A stretch of 64,000 nucleotides of DNA from Gelatoporia subvermispora B (lineage: Eukaryota; Basidiomycota; Agaricomycetes; Polyporales; Gelatoporiaceae), in assembly GCA_000320605.2 (NCBI GenBank), contig KB445810.1, positions 129,722-193,721 on the forward strand, given 5' to 3'. This document shows, piece by piece, positions 34,670 through 46,379 of the stretch; the stretch's first letter is position 1; the number at the start of each line of letters is the position of its first letter. The notes beneath the pieces are model-generated. The model was not told the DNA's origin and made no database searches. It saw only the letters and a list, made by a program, of their open reading frames with translations. A program made the translations under genes and the position numbers.

Positions 34670-37600
34670 ATGTCTGAAGACGACCGCGCAGCGAAGGCAG
34701 CCCGCGCTCGCGCACTGGTTCGTTATGCTACGCGCCGTCTACGTTGCTTCCGGCTCATTTATCGCGGTTGATGCCATTAGCTGAAGAAACGGCAGGCACA
34801 GAAAGCTGCTGGTGCATTTGTCTCTACAGGCTCGGGTATCGCGACCCCGACATCACCTCCAGCGCGGGCGTACTCGCCAGCCCTCTCTGAGGTCTCCGTA
34901 GTACCCACGGAGGACGACAAGAATGAGCGGAACGTGGGAGACCTGTAGGTATATACTACTGTTATACGAATTGGGACGCTGTTCTGATCACTATATGCGC
35001 CTCGGTGATGCAGATTCTCGAAGGGTCAAGTGGGGAACGGCTCTGATATCCCTTGGTTGTCCTCGCTCGCTCGTGTGGAACCGACGCCTCCCCCGACGCC
35101 CCCCGTGCCGATATCGCCTCCGCCGGCTACGTCTCCCCCTGCTGCATTTGTGGCTTCGCAAGCTGTCCAGGAGGACCTGTCGTCGGTTGTACAGGACTTG
35201 CGGCGCAGGGTCTCACAATTAGAGTCAGAAAAGGCAGGACTCGCTACATCGCTGGAGCAGAAGAATGATGCGGAGACACGTATGTGTAAGGTTTAGGACT
35301 GGAGGAGATTATGCTGACTTGTCTGACAGGTGCGCTGCAGACTGAGCAAGCGCTGCAAGCTGAGCGGGAGAAGTCGCACAAACTGCAAGAACTCGCCCGA
35401 CGTCTGGAGGGCGATATTCGTCAATTATCCGAAGAGGTGAAACACAAGGACGCGAGCTTGACCTCCCTCTCCTCTGAGAAAACTTCGATTGAAGCATCCG
35501 TGCGTGACGTCACCCAGCGTCTTGAGGGGGAGGTCTGCAAGTTCTCTGAGGATGCTAAGCGCAAGGATGCGAGCTTAGCCTCGCTTACAGCTGAAAAGGC
35601 TGCTCTAGAGGCATCTGTTGAGCGTCTCTCGACAGTCGAAGCTAGTATGTTCTCACTTGCTTGGTACCTCCTGTTGTCTGATTAGGGCTTTTAGAGGCTC
35701 AGGACACGGAAACAGCCCTAAAGGTTGAACGCGCCAAATCCGGCAGTTTGAGCGAGCGTTTACATGAACTGGAAGGCCTCGTCGAGAAGTCGTCGCACGA
35801 GATCCAGCAACAACAGCAGACTATATCACTATTGGTCTCAGAGAAGACCTCCTTAACGACCGCTGTAGAGCGACTGGAAGATGCAGAGTCCAGTACGTAG
35901 TCCGTTACGTTATCCTCTCTAGGATGAATGCTGATCGCGTCTCAGGACTCAAAGAGGCTGATAGGTTGCTCAAAGCAGAGCGGGCTACTACGCAAGACCT
36001 GCGTGCACGTGTCATGCAACTTGAGGCTGAGGCGCAGGATTCGTCTTCGAGCATCGCGGAGCTTTCTGCTAGCGAAAAGGAGCTTGCCGACAAGTGTCGA
36101 GAGCAGGTAACTTTTCGCCGGGTTTGGTGTTCATTTCGGCACGGTACTGATCAACCATATATAGGAACGGGAACTTCATTTATTACACACGACAGTAAAT
36201 GACCTCCGGGCTCAAGCGGAACATCATGAAAGACGCGTGCGGGAGCTGGAAGAGCAAATCCAGAGTGACGACCGAGCGGAGCGCCTCGAGGCTACGCTGC
36301 AAAATACCCAGGACCGTGCAGATGAACTCGAATTTCAGCTCTCCAAACTGCAACAGGTGAGGATGACCTGCGGGCGTAGTGTTTTGTGCGTGTCTCTAAC
36401 GCACCTCAATGGACAGACACACGTGGCACTTAAGAAGGAGCGCGATGAACTGGAAGTGAAGGTCATAGAGACAGCTGCATCGGAGGCCGTCCTGCAGACG
36501 CGCTATACCGAGCTCGAGAAGCAAGCGGTGTCCACACGAGAAGAGCTCGATTTAACCACGTCCACCCGGGATTCTCTGAGACAGGAGTTGGATACATTGC
36601 GCTCGCAGGCAGTCGGCAGCCAGAAGGACGTCATGGAATTACAGAGTAAACTTTCACAGCTTACGACAGAGCTCAAGGCCAGCACACGGCAACTTCAGCA
36701 GACACAGGCCGAACTGACCGCAGCCACTCGGCGCACCGATGAAGCGGAACGCACTCAAAAGGAGCTGCAGCAGGAGGGGACGAACTTGATGCGTTCCTTG
36801 GACGAGGTACGGCCGAAAATCGTCGAACTGACAAATGCCAAGCTCGAGCTGCAAGAGAAGGTGGAGGGCTTGCAGGCTGCGCTCAGAAGCCGGGACACCG
36901 CAATCAAACAACTCGAGGCGACTGTGGAGAGCTTACAGACGGAGAAGACCCGGGCGGATGAAGAGGCGCAGGCGAAAGCTGATGGCGAACAAGCATCCTA
37001 CGAATCGCGACTCGCACAGCTACGGGAGTCGCTCGATGCTCTGCGCGATGCTAGTACAAGGCAGGAAGAGGAGCTTGTATCCAGAACCCAAGAGCGCGAT
37101 TACGCACGCCTAGAAATCCAAGGCTTGCAGGCAGAGCTTGCTCGACTCACCTCGATCATTGCATCGCATACCTCCGAGCTGGAGTCTCTCCGTCACGCAA
37201 TCTCCGAAGCCCAGCAAGCACATGACATGACGCGCGCCTCCCTCGAGCAAGCACAGGACGAATTGGACGGTTATCGCGAGACGCTCATGGCACGCGATGC
37301 CGAGCTTGCACAGGCTCGCAGTGCTGCAGCCCAACAGGAGGGTCGCTTGACTCCGAATTCGGAAGTGGACAATGAGCATGTCCTTGCGCTCTCGGAGGCA
37401 CAGGCGCGCGTACGAGAACTCGAGGGCACAGCCTTTGACGCAGACGCACGTGCGCATGCAGCGCAACGCCGCGTTGCCGAACTTGAGGACGAGCTCTCTC
37501 AACTCCTGAGTGCTCCACAGGCCTCTCGCAACGCTGGCCGCCAAGGCCAGCGCCGTGCGGCGGGCCGCCCGCAACACACTACAAGACCATCCTCCCGACT

Positions 37601-37865
37601 CTCAAAAGCGTCAGAGACCCCCTCGCTTTCCGTATTCGACGGTCTGTCCCCGGAGACGAAGCACAAGAGGCGTGTCAGTTTAGGCATGCTGAAGGCTCGT
37701 ATTGACAGCGAGCTCGCCGCAGCGCGGTCAGGGCTCCCAATGGTTGTAGAGGATGCCTCTGCACTATCACATGCGCACATGGCTGCCGGGATGAAGCCCC
37801 AGTTCATGGACGAAGCGCACGTGTTCTGGTGCAGTGCATGCCAGGGAGACCTTGTCGTGCTATGA
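34670..37865 (+). CDS. Golgin-like long coiled-coil protein
   Basis: The start at 34670 reads MSEDDRAAKAARARAL and splices to LKKRQAQKAAGAFVSTGSG, a basic start resembling the N-termini of GM130-like fungal golgins. A proline-rich spacer (PPPTPPVPISPPPATSPP) follows, then about 650 residues of nearly continuous heptad coiled coil (for example DLRRRVSQLESEKAGLATSL and ELQSKLSQLTTELKASTRQL). Introns occur near 34718, 34949, 35280, 35643, 35896, 36106 and 36356; the last exon runs to 37865. The tail has RRVSLGMLKARIDSELAAA and the odd ending FMDEAHVFWCSACQGDLVVL. A tethering or scaffold role at the Golgi is inferred only from architecture; myosin-tail-like or SMC-like similarity would be spurious coiled-coil matches. 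Confidence 0.7.
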
Positions 37866-38474
37866 GGAGCTCTGGGTCTTCGCTTCCATTTCACCAATAC
37901 CGGACGCTTGCTGCTATTTCGAGCATGCTGTAGATAATTCATGCAGGACATGACCAAAAACCTGGCTTGTACCACGCACCGTCGCTTGCTGGCAGCTCTG
38001 CGTGTAGGGGTCCCGATCAATTCATGACTTTCTGAGGAGTAATCTTGAGTGCACCGGCGGGTAAATGGCCCCTCAGACAATATTTGCCAACGGTCTAAGT
38101 ATGTGAAAACGCACTCCATGCGCGTAGCTGAATGCCTGAAATAGCATTCATTGATCAGGCCGCTAGAAAGCGATCTCATCTCTGTGAGAAGGACAAATGC
38201 CACTTGACGCAGGCTTGTGATCAAAGTGCGGGCCAGCCCGCAAACGGTAGGGAGGCTCTCCAAATATTTCATCATCTCTACATCGCGCTATTCACTGGGA
38301 CGTTTTCCGGCCGCCCGGTTGTCGTCTGCTCTCATCGGTACGACAAATACGGATGAGTCTTTGGGTCATCTGGATCAACGACCCACCGCAGTGTGTATTG
38401 CGGCGATGATCTGCCCACAACGTCAGGCAGATCTGCTAGTTCATCTCCTTCCTAAGTCACCCAGTCGAAACTAG
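37866..38474. other. Intergenic, nothing recognised
   Basis: This is about 0.6 kb between the coiled-coil gene and the dienelactone hydrolase pair. The overlapping open frames are shadows. Confidence 0.35.
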
Positions 38475-39560
38475 ATGAATGAAATGGCGACACTTGCTTT
38501 CGCCCCAGGCGTATGTTGCATCAAGGTTGTGCAGCATTCTGGAGAGCCTGCGGGGACGATCGAGGCGATTGTAGGCATAGAGACATATGTTATTCGTCCT
38601 CCGTCTATCGGGTCTCTGAATCAGAATATTCTATTGTTTTTCTCGGACGTCTTCGGCCCCATGTACATCAACAACACGCTTGGCCAGGACTACTTTGCGT
38701 CTCGTGATGAGTCGAAATTATAACAGCTCGACAAGAAGAATATCTGGCACCAATGTTCTTTCGGTTTACCCAGTCCTTGGGAGTAGACTATCTTGAGGGC
38801 AATCCGATTATGTCACATCTCCGCAAGCCTGGCTTCGAAAAAGACGTTTGGATGGAGCCCAACAGAGCCCGTGCACAGGAAATCATTCTTATGTGTATAG
38901 CCTCTGTCAAAAAATACAGTAGTATTGCATCAGTTCGAGATGATCACACCAGTAATCTAACAGTTACGATATCTAGGTACACCGACTACTCAAAACATGG
39001 CTGGATGTATGCGACTACAACTTTGTTTCCAAGCTAGTCTCATCTCACCCACCAGGATACTGCTTCGGCGCGTCATATATAATGGAGTTGGGCGCAACGG
39101 ATTGGCTTGCCGAAGGTAGCACTCATCTGCATCCCCTTTCGCAATTGCTCAATATCTCGTCCGCAAGCACATTTCACATGCCACTTCAGAAAGGTGAAGC
39201 TTGAGGGCTGATGTAAGCTATCTGCAGACCCGATTTTCTTGTCATATGCAGACAAGCGACTTGGGAGCGCAGTGCATGCAGTATATCCGACCTACGAACT
39301 TTTTATATTGGACAGAAATTGACTGCTCTTTGCCCACGGAGTCTCGTCTCTCCTGGTCGCAATGACGGCCCTATACTAGATTCAGGTATTCGGCGGAGTT
39401 GAACACGGCTACGCAGTAAGGGGCAACGATACGGACCGCCTCGCCAGTGAGTACACATTATAGCTATGTAAAGGGTGCGGATACTTACATGCCTGGGATG
39501 GGCAAAGGAGCAATGCGCCGAAGCCATCATCAGCTAGTTCAACAACTACACATCTTGAGG
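38475..39560 (+). pseudogene. Dienelactone hydrolase family, decayed tandem copy
   Basis: This is a close relative of the gene at 40114-41268, colinear over its whole length (PGVCCIKVVQHSGEPAGTIE, LFFSDVFGPMYINN, YCFGASYIMELGATDWLAEG, QVFGGVEHGYAVRGNDTDRL). It is broken in several places when aligned to that copy. The first donor reads TCTCGTG/atgagt instead of CATG/gtaaga, so the frame hits TAA at once. The next acceptor AG is lost and two extra bases shift the frame (the exon then reads through TAG). A later donor after LSYA reads acaagc where copy 2 has gtgaga. The final ISWFNN has TGG changed to TAG. Several changes are G to A. The nucleophile Cys (GYCFG) and the EHG histidine survive. 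Confidence 0.8.
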
Positions 39561-40113
39561 GCCTAGAGATTTGACCCTTGCTCTGGCCGATCCGACTGAT
39601 CCGCCTAGTGCACGGTTGTGGCAGCCTAACAAATAAATCCGGAACTCCATTACAATCAACCGCCAACCTTGGAGGGAAATTCTGACCCGAAGCTTCCTTA
39701 CACGAGAGAATTCATCTCGTGAGAACTAACATGAGTGTTGCTTTGTCACCAAACCGCCAGAAACCCAGGGTCCTGCTGCATATAGCTATCATATCGCCGC
39801 GAACATTGCGCATATGCTCGCAACATCTCATCTGTATCACGAAACTTCTGTAAGCTGACCTGTACCTAGCTCTTCGGAGGTATGACACATAACCCAAACT
39901 AATGACCCTCGGAACTCATGAGGTGGAACCGAAACTCCGGTCAGGCAATCCCGGGCTATATTTATGGTACAGTTATGCTTACAATTCAATTTTCGATGCT
40001 TTATATGTGCAGACGGCGTCCCACACATTGCACCTTGATCAGAGACACCTCTGATACGTGAATCCCACGTCGCGCAGCATCTATCTCCCTACTCCTCAGT
40101 CGTTGGGCACACC
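39561..40113. other. Intergenic, promoter of the dienelactone hydrolase
   Basis: About 550 bp. A TATA-like ttatatg lies at 40001-40007, about 110 bp before the ATG. Nothing else was recognised. Confidence 0.3.
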
Positions 40114-41268
40114 ATGTCGACACTTGCAGGCCCTCCAGGTGAATGTTGCATCAAGACCGTCCAACACTCCGGGACTCCACGAGGAAATGTAGAGAAGATA
40201 GTGGACGTGGAGACATATATATCACGCCCTCCAGGTCTTGAAACCTCTGAGCGATATGAGAAAATTCTCCTTTTCTTTTCCGATGTATTCGGCCCCTTGT
40301 ACATCAATAATCGACTGATCCAGGACTACTTTGCGTCTCATGGTAAGATTCAACTATTTCTTTGTCTACAGAATGTAATATTTTTTCGACAGGATACCTC
40401 GTTGTGGGGCTGGATTACTTCGAGGGCGATCCTGTTTATTTACATAGGGGAAAAGAAGGGTTCAATATCGGAGAATGGATCCAACCCAAGAGAACTCGGG
40501 CCGATGAACTCGTACCTAAATGGATTGATGCAGTCAAGGAGAAGTACGGTATGTCATTGCCTGGCGCATCAGAGCTTGATAAGCATTACTGATCACTAGG
40601 ATAAAAATCCTCGTCATAGGCGCTCCTGATACCAAGTACACTACGGTTGGTATGTGGAATCGTACTGCTCTCGATTCTCTGAATATGATCGTTGTCATAT
40701 AGGCCACTGTTTTGGGGCTCCATACGTTATGGATCTGGTGGCCAGTGACTGGCTTGTAGCAGGTAGTACTATCTCCAGTGCGAAACAGTGCGTCCAGCTC
40801 AACTTCTGCGTGATGAACAGGTGCTTTCGCCCATCCTGCGTTTCTCAACGAGGACCATTTTAGGAAGGCGAAAAGTGAGCAAACATCAGAGCCTGATTGA
40901 TCACTACTGATCTCCGAAATTCAGAGCCGATCCTACTGTCGTGCGCAGGTGAGATCCACATGGCATGTGTACTGTTAATCAAGTAACGATGCCTATAACG
41001 ATATTGGCAGAGATCGATCACACGTTCCCCCTTGAAGCTCGTCGCAAGGCGGAAGACATTCTGCTGGAGGTCAAGGCTCCCTATCACATCCAAGTTTTCG
41101 GCGGAGTAGAACATGGCTTCGCGATCCGAGGCAATGACAAAGATCAAGCTGCTAGTACGTGCTATCTCCCTCGTATCTGAAACTATTGATACTAGTCGCT
41201 GCGCAGAATGGGCGAAGGAACAGAGTGCTGAGGCGATCATCAGCTGGTTCAACAATCATTGTGCTTGA
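40114..41268 (+). CDS. Dienelactone hydrolase family protein
   Basis: This is an alpha/beta-hydrolase of the DLH family (carboxymethylenebutenolidase-like; fungal members often act on lactones or esters in the cytosol). Exons start 40114-40342, 40393-40548 and then several short ones to the TGA at 41266-41268. The protein starts MSTLAGPPGECCIKTVQHSG, has KILLFFSDVFGPLYINNRLI and YLVVGLDYFEGDPVYLHRGK, and the nucleophile elbow GHCFGAPYVMDLV (Cys in G-x-C-x-G). The acid region is ILLSCAEIDHTFPLEARRK and the histidine is in VFGGVEHGFAIRGN. The Cys-Asp-His triad therefore looks complete. It ends EAIISWFNNHCA, about 245 residues, normal for the family. It is the intact member of a tandem duplication. 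Aromatic ring-cleavage catabolism is possible, but the substrate cannot be read from sequence. Confidence 0.88.
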
Positions 41269-41435
41269 CGGAGCAGTGTGTATCTACGGCGGCGTGGAAC
41301 CAGATAGCGTTGGCTTATAACCTTGACTGAAACGGCTTACGCGCGTCTCAGAAAGTGGCGATAACATATCTTGGTCCCTGTCTTTCCTTGTCCTACTCAG
41401 GTCATTAGCGTCTGAGCATGTACGCATGTACGGTA

Positions 41436-43216
41436 TCAACTTACGCGGGACAGAAAGATCAGTGTGTCCTCGGACATATCAAGTGCAAGCGCCGTTGACG
41501 TATCTTCCAGCCACGGTGGTCTGAGAACCGTTCTGATGCATGCGAGGCGGCAGACGATCGGATCATCGAAAATATCCGGAAAATCCTCCCGACGCGTCGA
41601 GCCGATTTGTGTAGTGACTTGTGCGTTGATATCTTCAAGCGTCTGTCGCGAGAGGAGATATTTGATCCGTCGCTGATTAAAGTCATAGATATGTGCGTTC
41701 TTGGTAGGTTCGTGGTATAAGACGAGTTTCGTGCCGAAGATGGCGTGCTGGCACGATCCGTGCGTTCGCAACATGAATGTATGTGGACCCCATTCCTTCC
41801 AGTCAACGTTAGCCCAGCCCCGATCATAGGTAGTGGCATTGAGCACTTCCAGCTCGTTGCGTTCTGCTTTCCCAGCATAGTGAAGAAGTAGCGGCAAAGG
41901 GATCAGATGTATGATACTGTCAACAGGACGACCGTACATGTCTCCCTCCCATATGTCCGGGCAGTCATTGACGTCAATCATGGGCTTTATGAAAGCTCGA
42001 GATCTTGGCATGTAGAAAGGCGCATGCTCCCTGAAGTATGGCGTGCCTTCCCAATGTGAGCCGAGGGTTGATAACTCGATATTCCTCGAGAGCATGGGCT
42101 GCTTGTAGTTCGGGAATCCAAGCTGACACACGCACGGCTCTTTCCTATGAAGTTTCGGGTGAAGGCCTCTGATGTCTTGATAATTGTAGATGAAGAGAAG
42201 AGGTCCTCCACGTCGATCGGTCCCTTCGTCGATTGCGCGATCTGCTGCCACGACGAGCATGTAGTAATCCGACAGGAAGGCACATTTCACCCAGTCAAAC
42301 CCGGTCAACCACTGCAAGGTGTGACGTTAGCCTCCGAGTTCAGATCTATTAGAAGTGCGTACAAGATGCACGATTCCGGTCTTCCAATTCAGGATCATGA
42401 TAGTCCTCGATGGAGAGCACACATAGTCAAAATTGAGCGCAAGAAAGTCACCATGCATATCGACGATCTTTCTAGGAACGGGTACCCCGAGTGTCATAGG
42501 GCCTGGGACAAGAATTGGCTCAACCGCTAGTGGGTGATAGTCTTCAAGGTTAATGGACCACAAGTGTATCCGTATCGGAGTGTCACTGTACAGATTCAGG
42601 GTGTAGGCGCTAGCGAGCGATCCGGATCCGCTCACTGGTGGTCTGTCGCCTCGACGAGAGCAATCAGATCTTCGGATGGGTTCAACCAGACCAGACCAGA
42701 CCCCATCGTAAAGCGCATGTCAAAGTCTTGTCCCCATCCTTGACGAAAGCCGAGCTTGAAGCCAATGTCGGCGAAGTACCACTCCTTCGCAGAAAGCCCT
42801 CGAGTTGCGGATGCTAGCCGACGCACCCAAAGCGACTGCTCACGACCTTTTCGTGTGTAGGCCAAAAAGCCATCTCTCGGGGGTGCGACGACGAATATTG
42901 AGCCAGCGTCCCATGTCATAGTTGAGCTTGGCTGGAGATGTCTTCGTATGTTCTTAGGTTGCTTAGTCGCTCAGAAGTGCCCATGACTCCAGGAGGGCCA
43001 TCTTCAGTAGCTGAGATAAACAGTTCAATTCCGTACAGCAAAGTGGTATCATTGTCGATGAAACTGCAGAGACGTTTGCAGACCTGATAATGTATTGATA
43101 CACATCTAGCGAATTGGATGCGCGTTTGCACTCACCTGTCGGCACCGCAGCACGCTTTCCACGTCCAACATGTCACTTATGAGACAAAGTAACTCAGGAG
43201 GAAGACGATCTAGCAT
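41436..43216 (-). CDS. F-box protein with possible frame breaks
   Basis: The start at 43216 gives MLDRLPPELLCLISDMLDVE, then SVLRCRQVCKRL across a clean intron (gtgagt...tatcag): an F-box, the SKP1-binding module of SCF ubiquitin ligases. The rest follows the basidiomycete F-box/beta-propeller-like pattern: IELFISATEDGPPGVMGTSE, FGSLWVRRL-type blocks, SINLEDYHPLA, and LVVAADRAIDEGTDRRGGPL in the C-terminal exon, ending LDMSEDTLIFLSRVS. Two joins are irregular. At 42916-42919 the frame ends in TGA overlapping the next ATG, and at about 42632 the frame shifts again. A gtcatg...ctccag intron and a 26-nt GT-AG segment (42635-42610) would repair the two, but both are unusual. A pair of frameshifts in a decaying gene is equally possible. 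The intron before WLTGFDWVKCAF is normal. The substrate is unknown. Confidence 0.7.
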
Positions 43217-43510
43217 CTTCCCTTCTCGCTCAGCCCACAAAGCAGCAGTTACGGGTTCGCCATCTGGATAGGCGCAATGGGTGGTTCTTTGTAGTGAAGT
43301 TCCGTCAATCTCCGATGTCTTTCTATAGGCTAGTTACATACGTGCCACTAAAACTCTTAGCACATCCGACGCGTCACTACCACGTGCGCAGACTCCCTCA
43401 CCACTCTCAATCTGACCCATAAGCGCTAAGCCTTCAGATCCTGCATGGCTTGTGAAACCCAAAACAGTACAAAAACACGTGTTTCGCATCCTGTTGGATC
43501 TTCGAGAGCC

Positions 43511-45613
43511 CTAGATTGACCACTCTCTCTTGGACGATAGATCCCTACGCTGCATGCCTACGCGACAATTTAGAGGTTTACGGACGAAGTTATCGAAAAC
43601 TTCCAGCTAGATCGAGCACAACATAAATCGTCGGGCGACATAATGTACCGGAGTCAACGAACATACCTCCTTGTCCTGGTCAGCGAGGACGACTTTGTAC
43701 AGCCTGAAAATAGTTGCGATATTGATAAGGAGTTGCATCTTCGCCAGGTTCCGTCCCACGCAAGCTCTGTTAATGTCGCATAGCTCATCTTAGCCAGATG
43801 GTAAACTAAGAAAAGATGGCCTTTGAGATACCTGGGCCCGACAGAGAACGGTATGAAAGCTTTTTTCATTAGTTCCTGTTGTTCTCGATCCGCTTCGAGC
43901 CAGCGCTCGGGTCTGAACTCTTCGCAATCAAGGCCCCAAACTTGCTCATCTCTGTGCGCGCTATATGCAGGCACACTCAGGATGGTACCTTCTTGGAAGG
44001 AATGCCCGAGAACCGTGGCGCCTTCTGGGCCTACAGTGCGCGGCAAATTCGCGCCTACAGCGGAATGAACACGTAGGCCTTCGTCGACGACTGCGTTAAG
44101 GTATGGTAGATTGTCGATCTTGTCGATAGGTGCGACGAACGAGTCTTCGTCCGAAGATACGTCAGCTAGCGCCCCGTCCAACTCGGATTGGAGGTTGCGT
44201 TGCACGTTGAGGTGACGCGCGACCCAGTAAACAGTAGCACAGGTCGAGCTAACGGACAAGCATGAGTAGTGTGCCATAGAGCGTACAGCTAAAGCGTTAC
44301 TTGGAGATCGTATCAGACCCAGCGATGAGGAGCACTTGAGCCTCAGATGTGAGCTCCTCAGGTCCCATACGATTCCCATCGTCGTTGTGGCCCTGCAGCA
44401 GTTTGATCAGGAAGTCCTCGTAATTCTTCTTCTCATCACCACTGTCAGATGACAATGCGTGTAAGCGGCGCAGGACTGTAGTAACAGCCATAGACATGAT
44501 TTTCCCCGCTGCGGCAACTCCATCGTCGAACAATGGAAGTCGCACTACAATCGGGCGAAGCCACTCTGGAAGATAGGCTAGGAACATCAGGAAGTCGGAG
44601 CGAGTGTTATTCGCGGAAATTGCAGGGATATCTTCCTCTTCATATATCCTGTCCGATTCCTGCGCAGTCTGGGCAACACCCAGATTTTTCATAGCTATGT
44701 CCACCGACCTGGCAACGCGTGCGGTGTCCCTGCCAGCGATAAGCATGCCGAACGGAGATCCAAATGCCAGATCACCTGCATAATATCTGTGTGAGTGACC
44801 GGCCTGATAGACATATGAAGACTTACTGATCGTATCAAATGCAAGGAGGTTAAACCCTACATTGGTTTGTCAGACTAAGCTACACCTTCTATAAAATCTA
44901 CTCAACATGGCATGCAATCAAACCACACCTTTCCTTCACGCGTAGACCATTCCATTGCGCCATTGTGTCCTGTCAACACTACTCCGTCCTTTGCTCTTGC
45001 GCACATGTCATCCCACTGCGCGACCAATTGACCGACATACTTCTGCACATCTTCTTCAAACAACCGAACAGTCTTCGGGGCAAAGAGGTGAGAGACCATC
45101 CGTTGCTTCCGACCATGGGTAACCCGATCTCTTGTTGTGAAGATATCCGGGACCGAGAAAGTAGCCAACCCGTCGTAGAATGCGGACTTCGGCAGGGGGT
45201 CGATATGCGAATAAATCGTGCTAATGGCCGCCGGGGAGACTACCGAGATGTGATTTGGGCCGATGCGCATGAAGGGACCTGCGGCAGCAACGGGGTCGTC
45301 GTCTCTCAACGATATCCTCTAAGAGAAGATGTCACGAACCATGTTTTTTGTGCAAAAGATGTATGTCCGGGGAGCGGTTGCCTTCCCATACCTTATATGC
45401 CAACCACAGGTCAGTGAATTTTGCGAGGAACGGACCAGGGTAGGAGCGGAGACCATAGAAGTCAAGCAAGTACGTCACACAGGGGAACAGCAGTAGCGTG
45501 ATCGATAAACAGAGGAAAAGTAGAGGCAATAAGATCGACACAAAGCCACTAAATGTGTATGTCTCTCGAGAGGTCAACGTAGTGAAACCGTCGATCATCA
45601 TTCTCCAGTCCAT
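43511..45613 (-). CDS. Cytochrome P450, CYP53-like (benzoate 4-hydroxylase type)
   Basis: This is an ER-bound monooxygenase. After MDWRMMIDGFTTLTSRETYT comes one membrane anchor (FVSILLPLLFLCLSITLLLF), then the proline hinge region LRSYPGPFLAKFTDLWLAYK. RIGPNHISVVSPAAISTIYS, FTTRDRVTHGRKQRMVSHLF and FNLLAFDTISDLAFGSPFG are blocks shared with fungal CYP53 benzoate para-hydroxylases. The I-helix motif is LIAGSDTIS, the ExxR is EGLR, and the haem loop FIPFSVGPRACVGRNLA is complete with its Cys. The loop is split by an intron after GPR. The last exon ends FVRKPLNCRVGMQRRD...WSI, with TAG at 43511-43513. Several short introns (for example gttgag...atgtag before WFNLLAF) hold phase. All catalytic parts are present. 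Benzoate as substrate is inferred from family resemblance only. Confidence 0.88.
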
Positions 45614-45659
45614 GTTGTAGTTGGTGAACCGTAGGGCACGAAGACACTCTTCGGAGCGA

Positions 45660-45666
45660 CTTTATA
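45660..45666 (-). promoter_or_regulatory. TATA box of the P450 gene
   Basis: TATAAAG on the minus strand, about 47 bp upstream of the P450 ATG (45613). Position and sequence fit a core promoter element. Confidence 0.5.
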
Positions 45667-46379
45667 CCATGAACGTCTTCGGCTTGCGGATGCTGTAGCG
45701 GCATAATGCCGCGGCTCGGTGATTCGGAGCAGGGTTTACTAGAAGAGGCTAATGCACCTGACGAAGAAAATGGCCATATGTGAACATCCCTATAGGAATG
45801 CGCCCTTGTGCGGCTTTGTCGTCCGTCATGTGTTCTGGGAGCGCCAGTCTCACATCGGCACGACAACATCTGCGGTGTTTTAGAAGACTTCGGAGAACTG
45901 GGTATGCCGAAGTCCATACATGTCATTGAAATCCTCGTACCAGCTCGTAAGCGAGATCTTCGATATTACAACGATGGAAAGACTTGTCCTGGCATTGCAC
46001 GATTGGAGGAAGCGTAGGGACAGACAACAGCTAGGACTAGACTTCATATGACATCAGACAACATATTTCAGATAGATTGCTGAGGGGTTAACGGAGGTTG
46101 CAAAAATGCTCGTTATGGTAGAGTGCGAGACAGTCACTTGATTGGGCATCAGCTTCCGAGGTCAGGCACGCAGCAGACGCTTGCTCGTTGACGTGTATTC
46201 CCTGCAATGATAGCTGCTGTCGGACTCCGGGCGCTTTAGAGATCACGCACTATTTTTACAGCCGCTTCGGAGTTAAGAGTTGAGAAGCAAGGTCGACTTC
46301 GAATTTAAATACATGGAAGATCGCTTCCCATGTCCAAGCAGACCACTCTCCGCCCGCGCGCTATTCAACACCATCAGCT
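45667..46379. other. Intergenic, nothing recognised
   Basis: About 0.7 kb upstream of the P450 and downstream of the esterase. No gene, repeat or clear regulatory site beyond the P450 TATA box. Confidence 0.35.
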
